Source: JBGPHT01 sp041484525 (GTDB lineage Bacteria > Acidobacteriota > Terriglobia > Bryobacterales > Bryobacteraceae). Taken from it: a DNA stretch of 64,000 nucleotides. The position numbers and the translations under genes are program-made. Location of the stretch: positions 1 through 64,000 of the forward strand of contig JBGPHT010000009.1 in assembly GCA_041484525.1 (NCBI GenBank), in the 5' to 3' direction. Under the pieces are notes generated by a model. It saw only the letters and a program-made list of their open reading frames with translations, had not been told where the DNA came from and did not search any database. This document shows, one piece after another, positions 33,727 through 41,721 of this stretch (the stretch's first letter is position 1; each line of letters opens with the position of its first letter).

Positions 33727-34779
33727 TTACACCAGTGCTGCCGTCTCCGCCGATTGCCGGCTCCAGCGCAGCGAACTGTCCAACTGCCCGGCCTTCATCA
33801 GCCTCTCGATGTGGCTGATCCGGGTATAACGGCCGCACTCGAGATCGGCGAGGGTCAGCCCCGCCGCCTGGTACGCCTGGTAGAGTTCCTGCGCTCCTTG
33901 GCGGGCGTTCCATTGGGGACGAAAGTTCGGCAGAACCCGCTTGATCTTGTCGCAACTGACACGGTAGCAGCGCTTGTCGGGACCACCGTTGGCGGCATAC
34001 TCCACACGGCAGCCCGGAATGGTTTCCTCGACGATGGCGGCCAGTTCGCGGATCTGGTAGTTCTCTTCGGTCTGGCCGACATTGAAAGTCTCGTTGTGGA
34101 TGACTTCCTGCGGAGCTTCGAGCACGGTCAGAATCGCTGCGGTGATGTCGCGAATGTGGACGATCGGACGCCAGGGCGTCCCGTCGCTCTTGATGTACAC
34201 CTTGCCGGTGGTGTACGCCCATGCCACCAGGTCGTTCAAGACCACATCCAGCCGCAAGCGCGGAGACACGCCGTAGGCCGTCGCGTTTCTCAGGTAGGTC
34301 GGGCTGAAACCGTCGCCAGCCAGCGGCGCCAGATCCGCTTCGACCAGGACCTTTGACTCGGCGTACGCCGTAACCGGGCTGAGAGGAGCAGTCTCATCGT
34401 GGAACATGTCCCCTGCCGCGCCATATGTACTGCAGGACGAGGAAAAAACAAATCGCTCGACCCCTGCTTCTTTGGCCAACTCAGCCAACTGGACCGAGGC
34501 CCGATGGTTGATGCTGTAGGTGAGATCGGAATCGAGGTTGCCCAACGGGTCATTCGACAACGCGGCCAGGTGGACTACCGCGTCGAAACCCTTCAGGTCC
34601 TGTCTGGTCAGATCGCGGATGTCTTTACAGATCTCCGGCAGCGGCAGGGCAGGTTCCCCAAACTCGCAGCCCGCAAACAGGTCCGTGTCCAAGCCGATGA
34701 CTTCATGACCGGCAGAACGCAAAACCGGCCCTGTAACGGCTCCGATGTAGCCTTTGTGGCCGGTTAACAGTATTTTCAC
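33727..34779 (-). CDS. NAD-dependent epimerase/dehydratase (extended SDR)
   Basis: About 350 residues, GTG start preceded by GGGGAGA. It has the GxxGxxG motif KILLTGHKGYIGAVTGPVL, HLAALSNDP, the Ser in SSSCSTYGAA, the active YAESK and RNATAYGVSPRLR. Proteins of this type act on nucleotide sugars as 4-epimerases, reductases or dehydratases. Here it probably reduces or epimerises the C-methylated 4-keto sugar; it could also be the missing 4,6-dehydratase, although no dehydratase hallmark is obvious. Confidence 0.82.
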   Translation of the reverse strand: MKILLTGHKGYIGAVTGPVLRSAGHEVIGLDTDLFAGCEFGEPALPLPEICKDIRDLTRQDLKGFDAVVHLAALSNDPLGNLDSDLTYSINHRASVQLAELAKEAGVERFVFSSSCSTYGAAGDMFHDETAPLSPVTAYAESKVLVEADLAPLAGDGFSPTYLRNATAYGVSPRLRLDVVLNDLVAWAYTTGKVYIKSDGTPWRPIVHIRDITAAILTVLEAPQEVIHNETFNVGQTEENYQIRELAAIVEETIPGCRVEYAANGGPDKRCYRVSCDKIKRVLPNFRPQWNARQGAQELYQAYQAAGLTLADLECGRYTRISHIERLMKAGQLDSSLRWSRQSAETAALV

Positions 34780-34924
34780 TTAGATCTCCCCTCAGTGCCA
34801 AGCACTTCACAGACCATTCACTTCCCCGAGCCCGTAATCCACTGATGAATAGCTCGTTAACTACAAGCTCCAGGATGGTTTGACCAAGAATTTGGGTTTT
34901 TGTATGAAAGTCTCGATGGGACCT

Positions 34925-36277
34925 TCAGGTTGCCTTGGGAGGCAATGTCTGGGGCTCGGGTTGCGGCTCCGGAACGATCGCCAGCAGACCGCTTTGGCAC
35001 AGCAGATCCGCAGCCGCGCCGATCGTCGAGAACGGGATGCCGGAACGCTCCGCAATATCCAGCAGCGAGTGTTCTCCATCGGAGAGATTCAGGACCCACA
35101 GCCGCGCGGAGATTTCCTGGCTGATGCCGTCTCCTCCTGTAGACCGATAGAGGTTCCGCCGTCCCAACTGTGGCTCGCAGTATGGGCTGAGATTACGATA
35201 GCGCCAATTATTTTCCAGAACATCCAGGATCGCCGCGCACACACGGAGCGATCCGGCCAGTTGAAGGGGTTGAATGAATTCAAGGTTGTCGGCTGAGGTG
35301 TGATATTCCGGAAAGCTCCCCCAAACACTCCGCATCAGGCAGCCGACAGGCAAATTGAAACCCGGAGAGCAGTACTGCCGCTCGTCATAACCATACGGGG
35401 AGAATTCCAGAATCTCCGGGGACTCCGTGTAGTGACGGAGAACGTGCGCCACCGCGCGGTCGACCTCGGCATTTCCCCGCCGGCTCTTCTTGTAGTGAAA
35501 TCCGCCACTATCGCCGATGCACGTCAACACAAGGCCATGGCGGACGCGGCCGGCGCTCTCGCGGTTTTGCGCGAGCCACGCGATCGCCCCGATCGTCCCC
35601 GGAATAAACAGGAACCGGTATGAGTAGTGGTGATTCCCTCCGGCCAGAAGCTGAGCCAGAAACGTGGCCACGGTCAGGCCGGAAAGATTATCGTTCGCCA
35701 GGGACGGGTGGCAGGCATGACACGAGATCAGAACCTCTTCGGTGGACCGCCCCGGCAGATAACACTCGCCGTATGTCAGGTGTCCGTCTTCCAGCGTCGA
35801 GTCGATACATACTTCGTACTCGCCCTCCGCTAGCGCCGTAGCCTGGTTATGGGAAAGACAAAATCCCCAGTTTTCCTGGTAGTAGGACGTTCGATAAGGG
35901 ATCCAGTCAGGATTTTCGGGAAGGGTGAACAGATGCGGTCTGAGTTCGCTCAGCGGCAGGATCGCGTGTACCGGCACGCTGTAATTCATGACGTGCAGGT
36001 TACACCGCTGGAAGTCCACGACCCGTGTGCCGTCAGGGCCTTTGATATAGGCATCCCGGATGTTCCACTCCTTCGGAACAGTCCAGTCGAAGACCGGAGT
36101 CCCGCTGGGCACTTCAACGGTTTGCAGCGGAATCCGGTTCTGGATCAGGGCCAAGGTCTGACGGATTCCGTCGCCGGTAATGCTCCGGCAAATAGGGTAG
36201 AGGCCGGCTGCGAAGCGGTGAAGATCCCGGCCAATTTCCGATAGATCCCTGCCGTCGAGTTCCTTGAGTAGTCGCAT
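34925..36277 (-). CDS. DUF4910/DUF2172 aminopeptidase-like protein with C-terminal winged helix
   Basis: About 450 residues. The opening (HRFAAGLYPICRSITGDGIRQTL) and VPKEWNIRDAYI are typical of the DUF2172/DUF4910 family. A metallopeptidase-like core follows (VLISCHACHPSLANDNLSGLTVATFLAQLL, PEYHTSADNLEFIQP), with His, Asp and Glu positioned as in M28-type zinc enzymes. The last ~80 residues (SARLWVLNLSDGEHSLLDIAERSGIPFSTIGAAADLL) form a winged helix. Such proteins occur in sugar-nucleotide loci, where they may deacylate or hydrolyse a conjugate. It lies 4 nt after the RmlC-like gene. Confidence 0.85.
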   Translation of the reverse strand: MRLLKELDGRDLSEIGRDLHRFAAGLYPICRSITGDGIRQTLALIQNRIPLQTVEVPSGTPVFDWTVPKEWNIRDAYIKGPDGTRVVDFQRCNLHVMNYSVPVHAILPLSELRPHLFTLPENPDWIPYRTSYYQENWGFCLSHNQATALAEGEYEVCIDSTLEDGHLTYGECYLPGRSTEEVLISCHACHPSLANDNLSGLTVATFLAQLLAGGNHHYSYRFLFIPGTIGAIAWLAQNRESAGRVRHGLVLTCIGDSGGFHYKKSRRGNAEVDRAVAHVLRHYTESPEILEFSPYGYDERQYCSPGFNLPVGCLMRSVWGSFPEYHTSADNLEFIQPLQLAGSLRVCAAILDVLENNWRYRNLSPYCEPQLGRRNLYRSTGGDGISQEISARLWVLNLSDGEHSLLDIAERSGIPFSTIGAAADLLCQSGLLAIVPEPQPEPQTLPPKAT

Positions 36278-36281
36278 CCAT

Positions 36282-36809
36282 TTATTCGAAGTTCGGGTAG
36301 GTCCGGTCCCGCTCGGAAATCACTTCTGGTTCCCGCAGCCAGACAATTCCGAATGCAGGATCGTCCCAGCGCACTCCCCGGGCCAGATCCGGGTGGTAGA
36401 ACTCTGACATTTGATAGAACACTTCAGTCTCGTCTTCAAGGGTCAAAAAACCATGACCGCACCCCCCGGGGATGTACAGCATGTGCCGGTTGGCGGCAGT
36501 CAAAACCACCCCAATCCAGTTTTTGAATGTCGGCGAGTGCGGCCGCAAATCGACCACTACGTCGTAGATTGCTCCCGCGCTGCAACGCACCAATTTGGTC
36601 TCCGGATAAGGTTCCGCTTGATAATGCAAGCCTCGCAACGTTCCGGTTCGCTGGTTATACGAAACATTGCATTGCGCCACTTTAGGATTCAGCCCCGCAC
36701 TTTCAACCTCCTTCTGGCACCAACAGCGTGCAAAGAACCCGCGAGGATCGGGGTGGGGCTCGAGGTGGACTTCGTAAACCCCCGCCAGTTTTGTTGGGTG
36801 AAATTTCAT
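36282..36809 (-). CDS. RmlC-like dTDP/CDP-4-keto sugar 3,5-epimerase
   Basis: About 175 residues, a cupin. The family motifs are RGFFARCWCQKE, QCNVSYNQRTGTLRGLHYQ with the catalytic His, KLVRCSAGAIYDVVVDLR, IPGGCGHGFLTLEDETEVFYQ with the paired Asp/Tyr region, and GVRWDDPAFGI. It epimerises C3 and/or C5 of a 4-keto-6-deoxy sugar nucleotide. Within this operon it probably serves the RfbF-initiated branched sugar rather than rhamnose, because RmlA, B and D are absent. Confidence 0.9.
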   Translation of the reverse strand: MKFHPTKLAGVYEVHLEPHPDPRGFFARCWCQKEVESAGLNPKVAQCNVSYNQRTGTLRGLHYQAEPYPETKLVRCSAGAIYDVVVDLRPHSPTFKNWIGVVLTAANRHMLYIPGGCGHGFLTLEDETEVFYQMSEFYHPDLARGVRWDDPAFGIVWLREPEVISERDRTYPNFE

Positions 36810-36893
36810 GCCAGCGCCCGGCCACGCTCACCGGTTCCGCAACCTGCCCGCAGCCGGCTCATTCGGGGGCAACCCGGGGCTGTCCGCGGTGTT

Positions 36894-38000
36894 TCATGTG
36901 TTGCGGCAATCGGATCCGACACGATCGAGCCAAATCTCCCTCCAAAAGGGATAGATACCGCGCGGACAGAATCTACGGTGCGTTGCATAGCAGGCGAGAC
37001 ATACAACATCGTCAAGCATGATACAGTCGTTTTTCAAGTGTTGCATCCGGCCCGTCTTCTCATCGATGATCGTGTTGACGCGATCCAGCACGCGATATGT
37101 GCCACCGCAAAAAGGGACCATTTCGGCATCGAAGTACATGCCTCGATTGTGCGCCCCTTCGTCGAGTGTTGCTAAAATCTCCCGATAATCCTTGATCTTC
37201 ACTAAGTCGCCCGGCTGCAAACCCAGTTTCATGGAAGGAGTCTTCGCTCCCTGTGGAATCCGGCCGGCGCGTTTGGGAAACGGCGTGCCTCCGCGGAGCC
37301 GCTGGATCGTATCGTAAAGCCAAAGAAGGGCCGATCCGAAGCCAAGCCCCGCTGATGCCACCAGATCGAACAGGAAGAAGAAAAATGCGGCCAGCAACTG
37401 AGTAAGCCGGACGTTTCCGGAAGTATAGTCCTCGACATACTGGCGCAGGTCCCACCAGTGCAGGGGCTGCGTGGCTTGAAAGAGTTCTGTGGACTGGCAA
37501 GCGAAAACCGGCTCGTCTGAAGGAGGCGGTTGCTCCGCTCGTTTGCGTGTTCCTGCGACAACGTCCTGTTCGGTGCACGCTGTGCCCGCCCCCAGTCGAG
37601 GGTCCTCTACCGGCGCACGTGATGGGATGTCGATGCTCGTATATTTATCGCCGCCCGATTTCTTGAGCCAGGCTTCCTTCCAGAAGAACAGACACCGCGC
37701 CTGACATCCGCCGTGAGCCGCCCCATCGCAGCGAAGCTCCTCGAGGTGTACTGCCTGGGACAGGCTGCGTCCTTTGATACCGCTCGGTGGATCGCACGTC
37801 TTGTGGGCGCGCTTTAACACACGGTATCGTTTGCCGCAAAAGTCAAACATCTCTGGCATGAAAGGCAGCTCTTCCAGCCGTCCATCCTTGTCTAGAGTAG
37901 CGAGAATTTCCGCCTTGCTTCGGACTTCAATCCATTCGCCGGCGTGCAGTTCCGAATGTTGTTTCATAGGGTCGGCTCCACAGATTTCCACGGAACCCAT
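36894..38000 (-). CDS. Duplicated Cys-rich domain membrane protein of unknown function
   Basis: About 368 residues. Two copies of one ~95-residue domain flank a membrane hairpin. Copy 1: GEWIEVRSKAEILATLDKDG...FDFCGKRYRVLKRAHKTCD...CQARCLFFWKEAWLKK. Copy 2: GDLVKIKDYREILATLDEGAHNRGMYFDAEMVPFCGGTYRVLDRVN...CLACYATHRRFCPRGIYPFWREIWLDRV. Each has one Cys in FCG and a late Cys cluster ending in FW(K/R)E(A/I)WL, which suggests a metal or redox site. The linker has a hydrophobic segment (LLAAFFFFLFDLVASAGLGFGSALLWLY). I recognise no family with a known function. ATG 37967 is an alternative start with a better-spaced GGAG. Confidence 0.75.
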   Translation of the reverse strand: MGSVEICGADPMKQHSELHAGEWIEVRSKAEILATLDKDGRLEELPFMPEMFDFCGKRYRVLKRAHKTCDPPSGIKGRSLSQAVHLEELRCDGAAHGGCQARCLFFWKEAWLKKSGGDKYTSIDIPSRAPVEDPRLGAGTACTEQDVVAGTRKRAEQPPPSDEPVFACQSTELFQATQPLHWWDLRQYVEDYTSGNVRLTQLLAAFFFFLFDLVASAGLGFGSALLWLYDTIQRLRGGTPFPKRAGRIPQGAKTPSMKLGLQPGDLVKIKDYREILATLDEGAHNRGMYFDAEMVPFCGGTYRVLDRVNTIIDEKTGRMQHLKNDCIMLDDVVCLACYATHRRFCPRGIYPFWREIWLDRVGSDCRNT

Positions 38001-38013
38001 CCTCTCCTTTCCG

Positions 38014-38481
38014 TCACTTGCCAGACCTCACTCGCGCAGCGAGGGCTTTCCACCGCGCCAGGCCAAGCGCGCCAGACACCAGGCAAATCGAGGCAACCAC
38101 CACCGGGGAGGTCCGGTAATTGCCTGAAAAACCGATATAACACGCGAGACCGAGACCGACCCAGAAAAGCTTCTGCCACTGATACGAGTCGTAGCGCTTG
38201 GCCATGCCCCGCCGCTCCGCCCAGATCGCTCGAGCCCGGTTCGAAAAGGGCAGCAGTCTGCGTACGGCGGCAGGCCCAACCCGAAGCGCCAGGAGGACGG
38301 CCAGAAGAAACGCGGCCAAAGCCCAACCCGGGAAATGACCGCCCCACAAACGTGACATTGCCGGAAGCACAGCGAAACCAATGAGCGTCCGATAAACGGC
38401 AGACCAAGGAGCCGTGTCGAGGCCGGCGGCCAGCTTTTCGAAAACTCCGGACCCTTGCGATCCGGTGTCCTGTATTTTCAT
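38014..38481 (-). CDS. Small multi-pass membrane protein, unknown function
   Basis: About 155 residues from ATG 38481 with four likely helices: WSAVYRTLIGFAVLPAM, WALAAFLLAVLLAL, KLFWVGLGLACYIGFSG and SPVVVASICLVSGALGLA. Between the second and third is a basic cytoplasmic stretch (LLPFSNRARAIWAERRGMAKRYDSYQW). It lies between the flippase and the duplicated Cys-domain protein and is probably co-transcribed with both. A structural role in glycan export is possible. No family is recognised. Confidence 0.7.
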   Translation of the reverse strand: MKIQDTGSQGSGVFEKLAAGLDTAPWSAVYRTLIGFAVLPAMSRLWGGHFPGWALAAFLLAVLLALRVGPAAVRRLLPFSNRARAIWAERRGMAKRYDSYQWQKLFWVGLGLACYIGFSGNYRTSPVVVASICLVSGALGLARWKALAARVRSGK

Positions 38482-38519
38482 ATTCGTGCGTTCCTGGGCG
38501 AACCAGAGCAGGTGAGTCT

Positions 38520-40055
38520 TCACTGCCGCCTCAACCGGCGGGGCAAGAAGTCCCGCACCAGGCCTAGAGCGATCGCAAGAGGCATTCGCTCCCCGAACAG
38601 ACCGGCAACCATCGCCAGATACACAACCACATAGGCGAGCGCCAAAGCTCCGGTCCTGACCAGTCCGGAAGCATTCGCCAGCAGTGTGTATCGCAAGACG
38701 AACCCGGCCGCTGCCGCTGTCAAGGATCCCACCAGCGGACGCCACACGGTTTGGATGACGTCGATGGCTCCGATCTGGAATGGCCGTCCGGAATAAGCGA
38801 TTGCAGGAACAAATAGAATGAACATGCAAATCACGTAGGCGACAACCACTCCAGTCGGCCCAAAAGGCAACCCACAGAACAGTGCGACCAACTGCACCGC
38901 GGTACTGAATACGCCCCAGTACATCCACCGGTCAGTCCTGCCCGCACTCACATGCAGCCATCCCAACGACCGTTCGACGGTGTGGGGGATGCCACGTAAG
39001 GCAAGAATGCCGAGCAAAACTCCGGCGCTCGACCACTTGGCGCCGAGCAGCAGAACGATCAGATCGCGACTGGTCACAGCCAGGAGTCCGAACGCCGGCA
39101 TCGAGTAGAAAACGAGCGTGGACAGAGCCTTGCCCCACAACCTGCGGACCTCTACTAAGTCCTCACGCACCTTACTGAGGCTGGCTATCGCCACTCCATG
39201 CAGGGGGGCCGCAAACACATCCAGCAGGTTGTCGTAGACAAACATCGCATTCTGGTAGTAACCGAGGGCCTTGGGGCCGCGACTATGGCCGATCGCAATT
39301 CGGTCGCCCGACTTCCCGGCGAAGTCCGCCATCGTGAAACCTGTGCTATGCAGCCCGAATCGCAGCATATCCTTGACGCCGCGTGTCAGCGTCGGTCTTG
39401 GCGGCAGCCAGCGGGATTGCAGCCAGACGCCTGCGGCAATGAAAGAAGTCATCGCCAGAGGCCGCAGTACCAATGCCCAGTAATGGAACCCGCAAAGGGC
39501 GACCGTGACTGCCGTGCCGGCACTGAGGAGATTGGCAGTGACCTCGATTACACCAAGCTCCCTGAATTTCATCGCCCTTCGCAAAAGCGCCTGGTGCTGG
39601 CACGTCAGCGCCGTCGTGACAAAGGTCAACCCGGAGATCGCGGTAATCGTGATTAATCTGGGCTCATGATAGAACCGGGCGATCAGAGGGCCGCAAGCCC
39701 CGACTAATAATGCAGCTCCACAGCCCAGCCCGAACGTGATCCAGAACAGTGCGCTGACTTCGCCTTCCGTGATACGGGGCCGTTGAACCACGGCATCGTG
39801 AGTGCCGAGGTCCACCAGGGCAGGAGCGAATCCGGTGATCGCAGTCACCATGCTTACCAAGCCATAGTCTTCGGGTGAGAGAAGGCGCGCCAGGAACAGA
39901 ACGGAGCCGATTTGGATTAGAACGTTAACGGCGCGTGCGGTGAGTGAAGCGGCGCCGCCACGCAGGGATTGCTGTCCGTGACCCGCTTCGATCTTGTTGT
40001 CGCTAAAGTAGACGCTCACCGGCCGTTGCCGGGGCACGGTCTCGAGTTCTGGCAT
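38520..40055 (-). CDS. Wzx-like polysaccharide flippase (MOP superfamily)
   Basis: About 511 residues with 12-14 predicted helices. The opening SLRGGAASLTARAVNVLIQIGSVLFLARLLSPEDYGLVSMVTAITGF is the hallmark of the WzxC/Polysacc_synt_3 family. It should flip undecaprenyl-linked repeat units to the periplasm for polymerisation by the Wzy/ligase-like protein at 44.5 kb. Its N-terminal ~30 residues precede the first helix and are hydrophilic, so the exact start is uncertain. Confidence 0.9.
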   Translation of the reverse strand: MPELETVPRQRPVSVYFSDNKIEAGHGQQSLRGGAASLTARAVNVLIQIGSVLFLARLLSPEDYGLVSMVTAITGFAPALVDLGTHDAVVQRPRITEGEVSALFWITFGLGCGAALLVGACGPLIARFYHEPRLITITAISGLTFVTTALTCQHQALLRRAMKFRELGVIEVTANLLSAGTAVTVALCGFHYWALVLRPLAMTSFIAAGVWLQSRWLPPRPTLTRGVKDMLRFGLHSTGFTMADFAGKSGDRIAIGHSRGPKALGYYQNAMFVYDNLLDVFAAPLHGVAIASLSKVREDLVEVRRLWGKALSTLVFYSMPAFGLLAVTSRDLIVLLLGAKWSSAGVLLGILALRGIPHTVERSLGWLHVSAGRTDRWMYWGVFSTAVQLVALFCGLPFGPTGVVVAYVICMFILFVPAIAYSGRPFQIGAIDVIQTVWRPLVGSLTAAAAGFVLRYTLLANASGLVRTGALALAYVVVYLAMVAGLFGERMPLAIALGLVRDFLPRRLRRQ

Positions 40056-40149
40056 GAAGTTATGAAGTCCCGTCAGGATCGTCTTGCGAACTCAACGCCG
40101 CCTTCCGCAGAAGCATGGAGAACGAGTGTGACGACTGCAACCGCTTTAA

Positions 40150-41349
40150 TCATCGCGACGGAACTGGCGCCACGGCCGGATCGCCGTACGCGGCCAAATC
40201 CGCCAGCTTCTTCAGATGCACCTCACGCGCTCCCATGCCCGGCGACGGGCTGATACCAGCCACGCGGAAAATCTCCTTCCATCGATAAACCCAATCGTGG
40301 CGCAGGAGTGCCTGCTCCGCATTTCTCCGGCCAATTGCGGAAGCGCTTCGGGGATTCGAACGGAAGGCGGCAAGGACGTCAACTACGTCGGACCCATCGG
40401 GTTGGATTTCTATAACGGCGTCTTGCCACGGAAACAACTCTTTGAACGCTGCACAACTCGGTGACTGTCCGATCATCACCGAGCCAGCGGCGGCTCCTTC
40501 GTAATACCGGTTACCGATTTCGCTTTGACCCTGAGTGTCTTCCCGAGCATCTATCTTTGCGGGAGCCACAACGAAATGGCGGCTCCGCTTCGCCACGTTG
40601 GCCATGAGATCGCGGTGTTGCCGATGGTCGTACGGCTCCATATCGGCGCCCCGGAAGGTATCGTGAACGTAGAAAATGTCTTTACTCTCCGCCGCTTGAA
40701 GTAAGGCCCGATGAATACCATCCCATCTTCGCCCGAAGCTGTATACGTCAATCACCCGTGCTGGTGGGTTGGGATATGGGTTGAACCGAAGCGTATCGAC
40801 CCCACCGGGAAGCCAGTGGCAAGTCCGATCGATAGCGCTTGACAACGGGGCGACAGTACCGCTGCAGCCAATAAATACGTGATCGAACCGCCTGAGCACA
40901 TGCAGCCAGTGTTTGTATGACGTTAACTGAGACGCCCACATCTCCTCGATCCAGCACACGCTGGTCTTGCAGCGGTCTTTCCACCCATCGATGGCATTGA
41001 TGTAAAGAAGATCCCAATAGCTTTGACAGACAGCCACGAACAGGTCATATTCGCGAGTGAGCCGAACTCTGTGGAGGCCGGGATTCTGTAGGATCAGCCT
41101 CCGCGACACATCCCGGTAGAGCAGCCTTCTCTGCCACTTCTCCTTAAACCGAAAACCGCGCCCGGATTCATAACAGATCAAGTCGACGTCGTCTATATCC
41201 AGGAGAACGTCTTGTGCTTCGTACATGCCGCACTGGAAAGCTCGCTTTGTGAAGCCTCTAGCAGTCGGCATGCAAATGCGCGGACTGGCCGTTTGTTCTG
41301 CCGCCCCGGCCGCCTTTCGCCTCGCACCATCTCTGTTGAACGATTCCAT
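40150..41349 (-). CDS. GT-B fold glycosyltransferase
   Basis: About 399 residues. The C-terminal half has the nucleotide-sugar site of family-4-like enzymes (WLPGGVDTLRFNPYPNPPARVIDVYSFGRRWDGIHRALL, then EIGNRYYEGAAAGSVMIGQSPSCAAFKELFPWQDAVIEI with the E of the E-x7-E-like motif). The N-terminal half is divergent. It probably adds one sugar of the repeat unit on the cytoplasmic face. It starts a transcription unit after a 372-nt gap. Confidence 0.8.
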   Translation of the reverse strand: MESFNRDGARRKAAGAAEQTASPRICMPTARGFTKRAFQCGMYEAQDVLLDIDDVDLICYESGRGFRFKEKWQRRLLYRDVSRRLILQNPGLHRVRLTREYDLFVAVCQSYWDLLYINAIDGWKDRCKTSVCWIEEMWASQLTSYKHWLHVLRRFDHVFIGCSGTVAPLSSAIDRTCHWLPGGVDTLRFNPYPNPPARVIDVYSFGRRWDGIHRALLQAAESKDIFYVHDTFRGADMEPYDHRQHRDLMANVAKRSRHFVVAPAKIDAREDTQGQSEIGNRYYEGAAAGSVMIGQSPSCAAFKELFPWQDAVIEIQPDGSDVVDVLAAFRSNPRSASAIGRRNAEQALLRHDWVYRWKEIFRVAGISPSPGMGAREVHLKKLADLAAYGDPAVAPVPSR

Positions 41350-41721
41350 TTTGACTAACGAATTGCGGTCCAGTTGCCCCGAGCCGGTCGCTGCGCACCT
41401 ACACTACTGTAGCAGCAGTATCCGGAACAACCGATATGGTGGAATCTACGGCCGCCCGGCCCTGGCAACACAGCCCGCAGGGGGTGGGAATCTGCTCCTC
41501 CGGGGGAACATGACTGAACATTTCGGATTGCAGTTGAATCGTTCGTAGCCGCGCGCAATGCTCTACAGACGCTCAAGACATGCGTCAGGCAGCTTATTGG
41601 TTTAAGGCCTTTTTCAACAAGCTCCCTTAGGACGCTTGAAGGCCTCCGGCCTGATGTCTCCATCAGGGCGTTGGCCAGTTAGTGTCGATGAACGTCTTCC
41701 GGCGCCAAGAAGGCGACCTGC
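41350..41721. other. Intergenic region, probable promoter of the 41.3-30.1 kb unit
   Basis: This 372-nt gap lies upstream of the glycosyltransferase and downstream of the beta-helix gene. It holds an imperfect stem around 41605-41645 (GGCCTTTTTCAA paired with TTGAAGGCC) that may end the upstream transcript. I looked for, and did not find, the ATTGGGA/TCCCAAT repeat, a GG-N10-GC promoter or an ops-like word here, so this unit differs from the two ops-controlled operons unless it is read through. Confidence 0.45.

Noticed and set aside
41605..41645. Possible insertion-sequence end in the 41.35-41.72 kb gap
   Set aside because: Only one imperfect stem is seen, with no transposase fragment and no target duplication.
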